Of a stretch of 64,000 nucleotides of DNA, positions 62,501-64,000 are shown piece after piece (position 1 is the stretch's first letter; each line of letters begins with the position of its first letter). Below the pieces are notes generated by a model. It ran no database searches and was not told the DNA's origin. It saw only the letters and a list, made by a program, of their open reading frames with translations. The translations under genes and the position numbers were made by a program. Source of the DNA: Ilex aquifolium (Eukaryota; Streptophyta; Magnoliopsida; Aquifoliales; Aquifoliaceae); assembly GCA_951799425.1 (NCBI GenBank), contig OX637402.1:19233844-19297843 (forward strand), read 5' to 3'.

Positions 62501-63284
62501 ATTAAAACAAGTTTCTATCCTTGCTAAAATAACAAAAAATTCAAATTAATCATAAAGTACACTTCCTAAGCATTCTAACCATAGATCATGAGCTAAAATT
62601 GAGATTCTATGCGAAAAGTTATGTTCACTTGTTTATAAAAGTACTAGGCTGTTTTTTTCCATTAGTCATAATATTTTAGTCAACTTCAAACAGGTGTCAG
62701 TTTTCACACAAATAAAATTAAGTTCTGTATCATATATGGTTAGAAAGGTCTGAGTCGGTGTTCTAAAAAAAATGGTGCATCGATCGGAGTTACCTAGAGA
62801 GAGAATATGCGATTCTCCAACAGGGACAAGCTGGACTGTCATAGTGATGAAAAATCTGCAACCCACTGTTTTTCTCAATTTCATATATCATTTGGTTCTA
62901 ACCATTTCCACCAACAATCTGTAATTTCAAAATTTATATATTGTGTATATTTTTTTACAAAATGTCAACACAAAATACGACCGTTAAACAATAGAGTGTC
63001 AACTTAAATAAGATATTTTAACACATAAACAATAGATGAGATAAGAACAATAGTACAAACTAAGATTATTAGCACTTTTAATAACGGTATGTGGTCAATA
63101 ACTATAGAATGCTCATGAATAGAAAGAACAATAGCTAAATTTGTAAAAACCTAGCTTGTGGTTATAACTAAATAAATTAGAATACGAGTATATCTATATA
63201 AATAGGAAAATCAACAAGTAATTTAAATCTTGATAAAACAGAATGTATAATATATAATATATAAGATAAAAGGAAAGAGCTGAC
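59586..63284. other. Intergenic; no gene supported
   Basis: AT-rich. A minus-strand open frame at 59935-60198 (87 codons, basic, with FFRISRKRNQRDFHF) resembles no family I can name and could be retroelement debris. At 61452-61545 a roughly 30-bp unit (ACAACATTTAAGCAATGTCA, AGCTATT) is repeated three to four times. The right part may belong to the same retroelement as the LTR-like repeat that follows. Confidence 0.4.
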
Positions 63285-63843
63285 TTGCAAGTCCGAGAGG
63301 CGTTTGATCACTGTCCTAAAGCAGCTGAGCCTTTCCACGTGAGGGTACTGACGGACACCAGCGACTCCAAGATCCAACCCAGACGCTCGCAGCAGCAGTT
63401 TCTCAATGGTCACGTCCACCGGAAGGTTGGAATGAACCTGACTCAAATCGAGCTGTCCAAAAATAAAATAATAGATGATAATTGAAAAGGTAGGCCAAGT
63501 GTAAGAACTGAAATGAGTAATTGGAACGTATCCCGGGTGTTGATTTCGTTGCTCATCAATAGATTTCTCAAAGCCACTTTATATAGCCACTATGTGTAAC
63601 CTACACATGATGACTTTCAATGTTTTTGAATGTTGGCCTACACATGCCTACAAATGATATATTTTCAATGGATTTGACTGTTTGGCCTTGAATAGCTTTA
63701 AAACCAAATTGAAAGTCAATAATTATTATTCTTGAATATAAACACTAAATAAGACCAACAAATTTACAATTGAAATTCACAATTTAAACATAATTAAAAT
63801 GAAAATTCAATAAAAATTTTAAAAACTTAATTTTATTCTTACA
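63285..63843 (-). repeat. LTR-like dispersed repeat, right copy
   Basis: Direct-orientation relative of 1-590, better preserved. On the minus strand it starts TGTAAGAATAA at 63843 and has a TATA box CTATATAAAG (rc of 63577-63586), then the ...CCAGCGACTCC... block. Likely an LTR or solo LTR; the distal end is not defined. Confidence 0.5.
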
Positions 63844-64000
63844 CAATCCTCTCGTACCCAGCATCTCCCCAACATCTAACAAGCAATCACCACCATTTTA
63901 ATACATGAAAATTCCTAACTAGAATCCTAGCAAATATTTTTGACTCGGAATTAATATTAAACCCATGATAGAAATTCACAACTAAACCCTTCCAAATCAA
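63844..64000. other. Intergenic; nothing seen
   Basis: Short flank after the LTR-like repeat with no recognised feature. Confidence 0.4.

Overview
The window is nuclear DNA from a flowering plant, almost certainly a eudicot. Coding exons are split by GT-AG introns in AT-rich DNA, and the space between them is filled with microsatellites, LINE, SINE, hAT, Harbinger-like and Mutator-like elements. The species cannot be named from the sequence alone.

Layout: (1) 0-11 kb holds an LTR-like repeat at the left edge and an intact single-exon RING-H2 ubiquitin-ligase gene of the ATL46 type (minus, 2644-3726). The start-codon region of ATL46 is present as three tandem copies and is preceded by two back-to-back mini-uORFs. 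SINE, MITE and LINE remnants follow. (2) 11.36-23.78 kb is a complete 20-exon threonyl-tRNA synthetase gene (plus). It has two in-frame start codons that predict mitochondrial and cytosolic forms. Intron 18 is 4.0 kb long because of a LINE (16-bp target duplication) that itself contains a Mutator-like insertion (9-bp duplication), plus a hAT MITE (8-bp duplication). Intron 19 holds a tRNA-derived SINE. (3) 25.3-27.1 kb is a complete 7-exon RSS3-like gene (bHLH-MYC_N domain, no bHLH; minus) with a TATA box and a 30-nt C/G homopolymer just upstream. (4) 27-42.5 kb is gene-poor and repeat-rich. (5) 42.5-59.6 kb is a decayed WAT1/EamA transporter gene, with a partial tandem duplicate of its first exon. 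One coding exon of it is split by a 13.3-kb Mutator-like element (MULE; 45378-58725). (6) 59.6-64 kb is non-coding and ends in a second copy of the LTR-like repeat.

The MULE is the most unusual object. Its roughly 320-360-bp terminal inverted repeats are built from short palindromes (AACGTCATT/AATGACGTT). It carries a full-length transposase reading frame (MuDR-type N-terminus, MULE core, SWIM, CCHC knuckle) with no frameshift but five in-frame stops and a lost catalytic Asp. It also carries a broken plant-mobile-domain (PMD) gene and three small intact ORFs. I do not recognise these three, but they share a C-terminal E-N-x-x-M-x-x-R-x-x-R motif and look like one divergent accessory-protein family.

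The three intact host genes have unrelated roles (ubiquitin ligation, tRNA charging, transcriptional co-regulation) and do not form a pathway.
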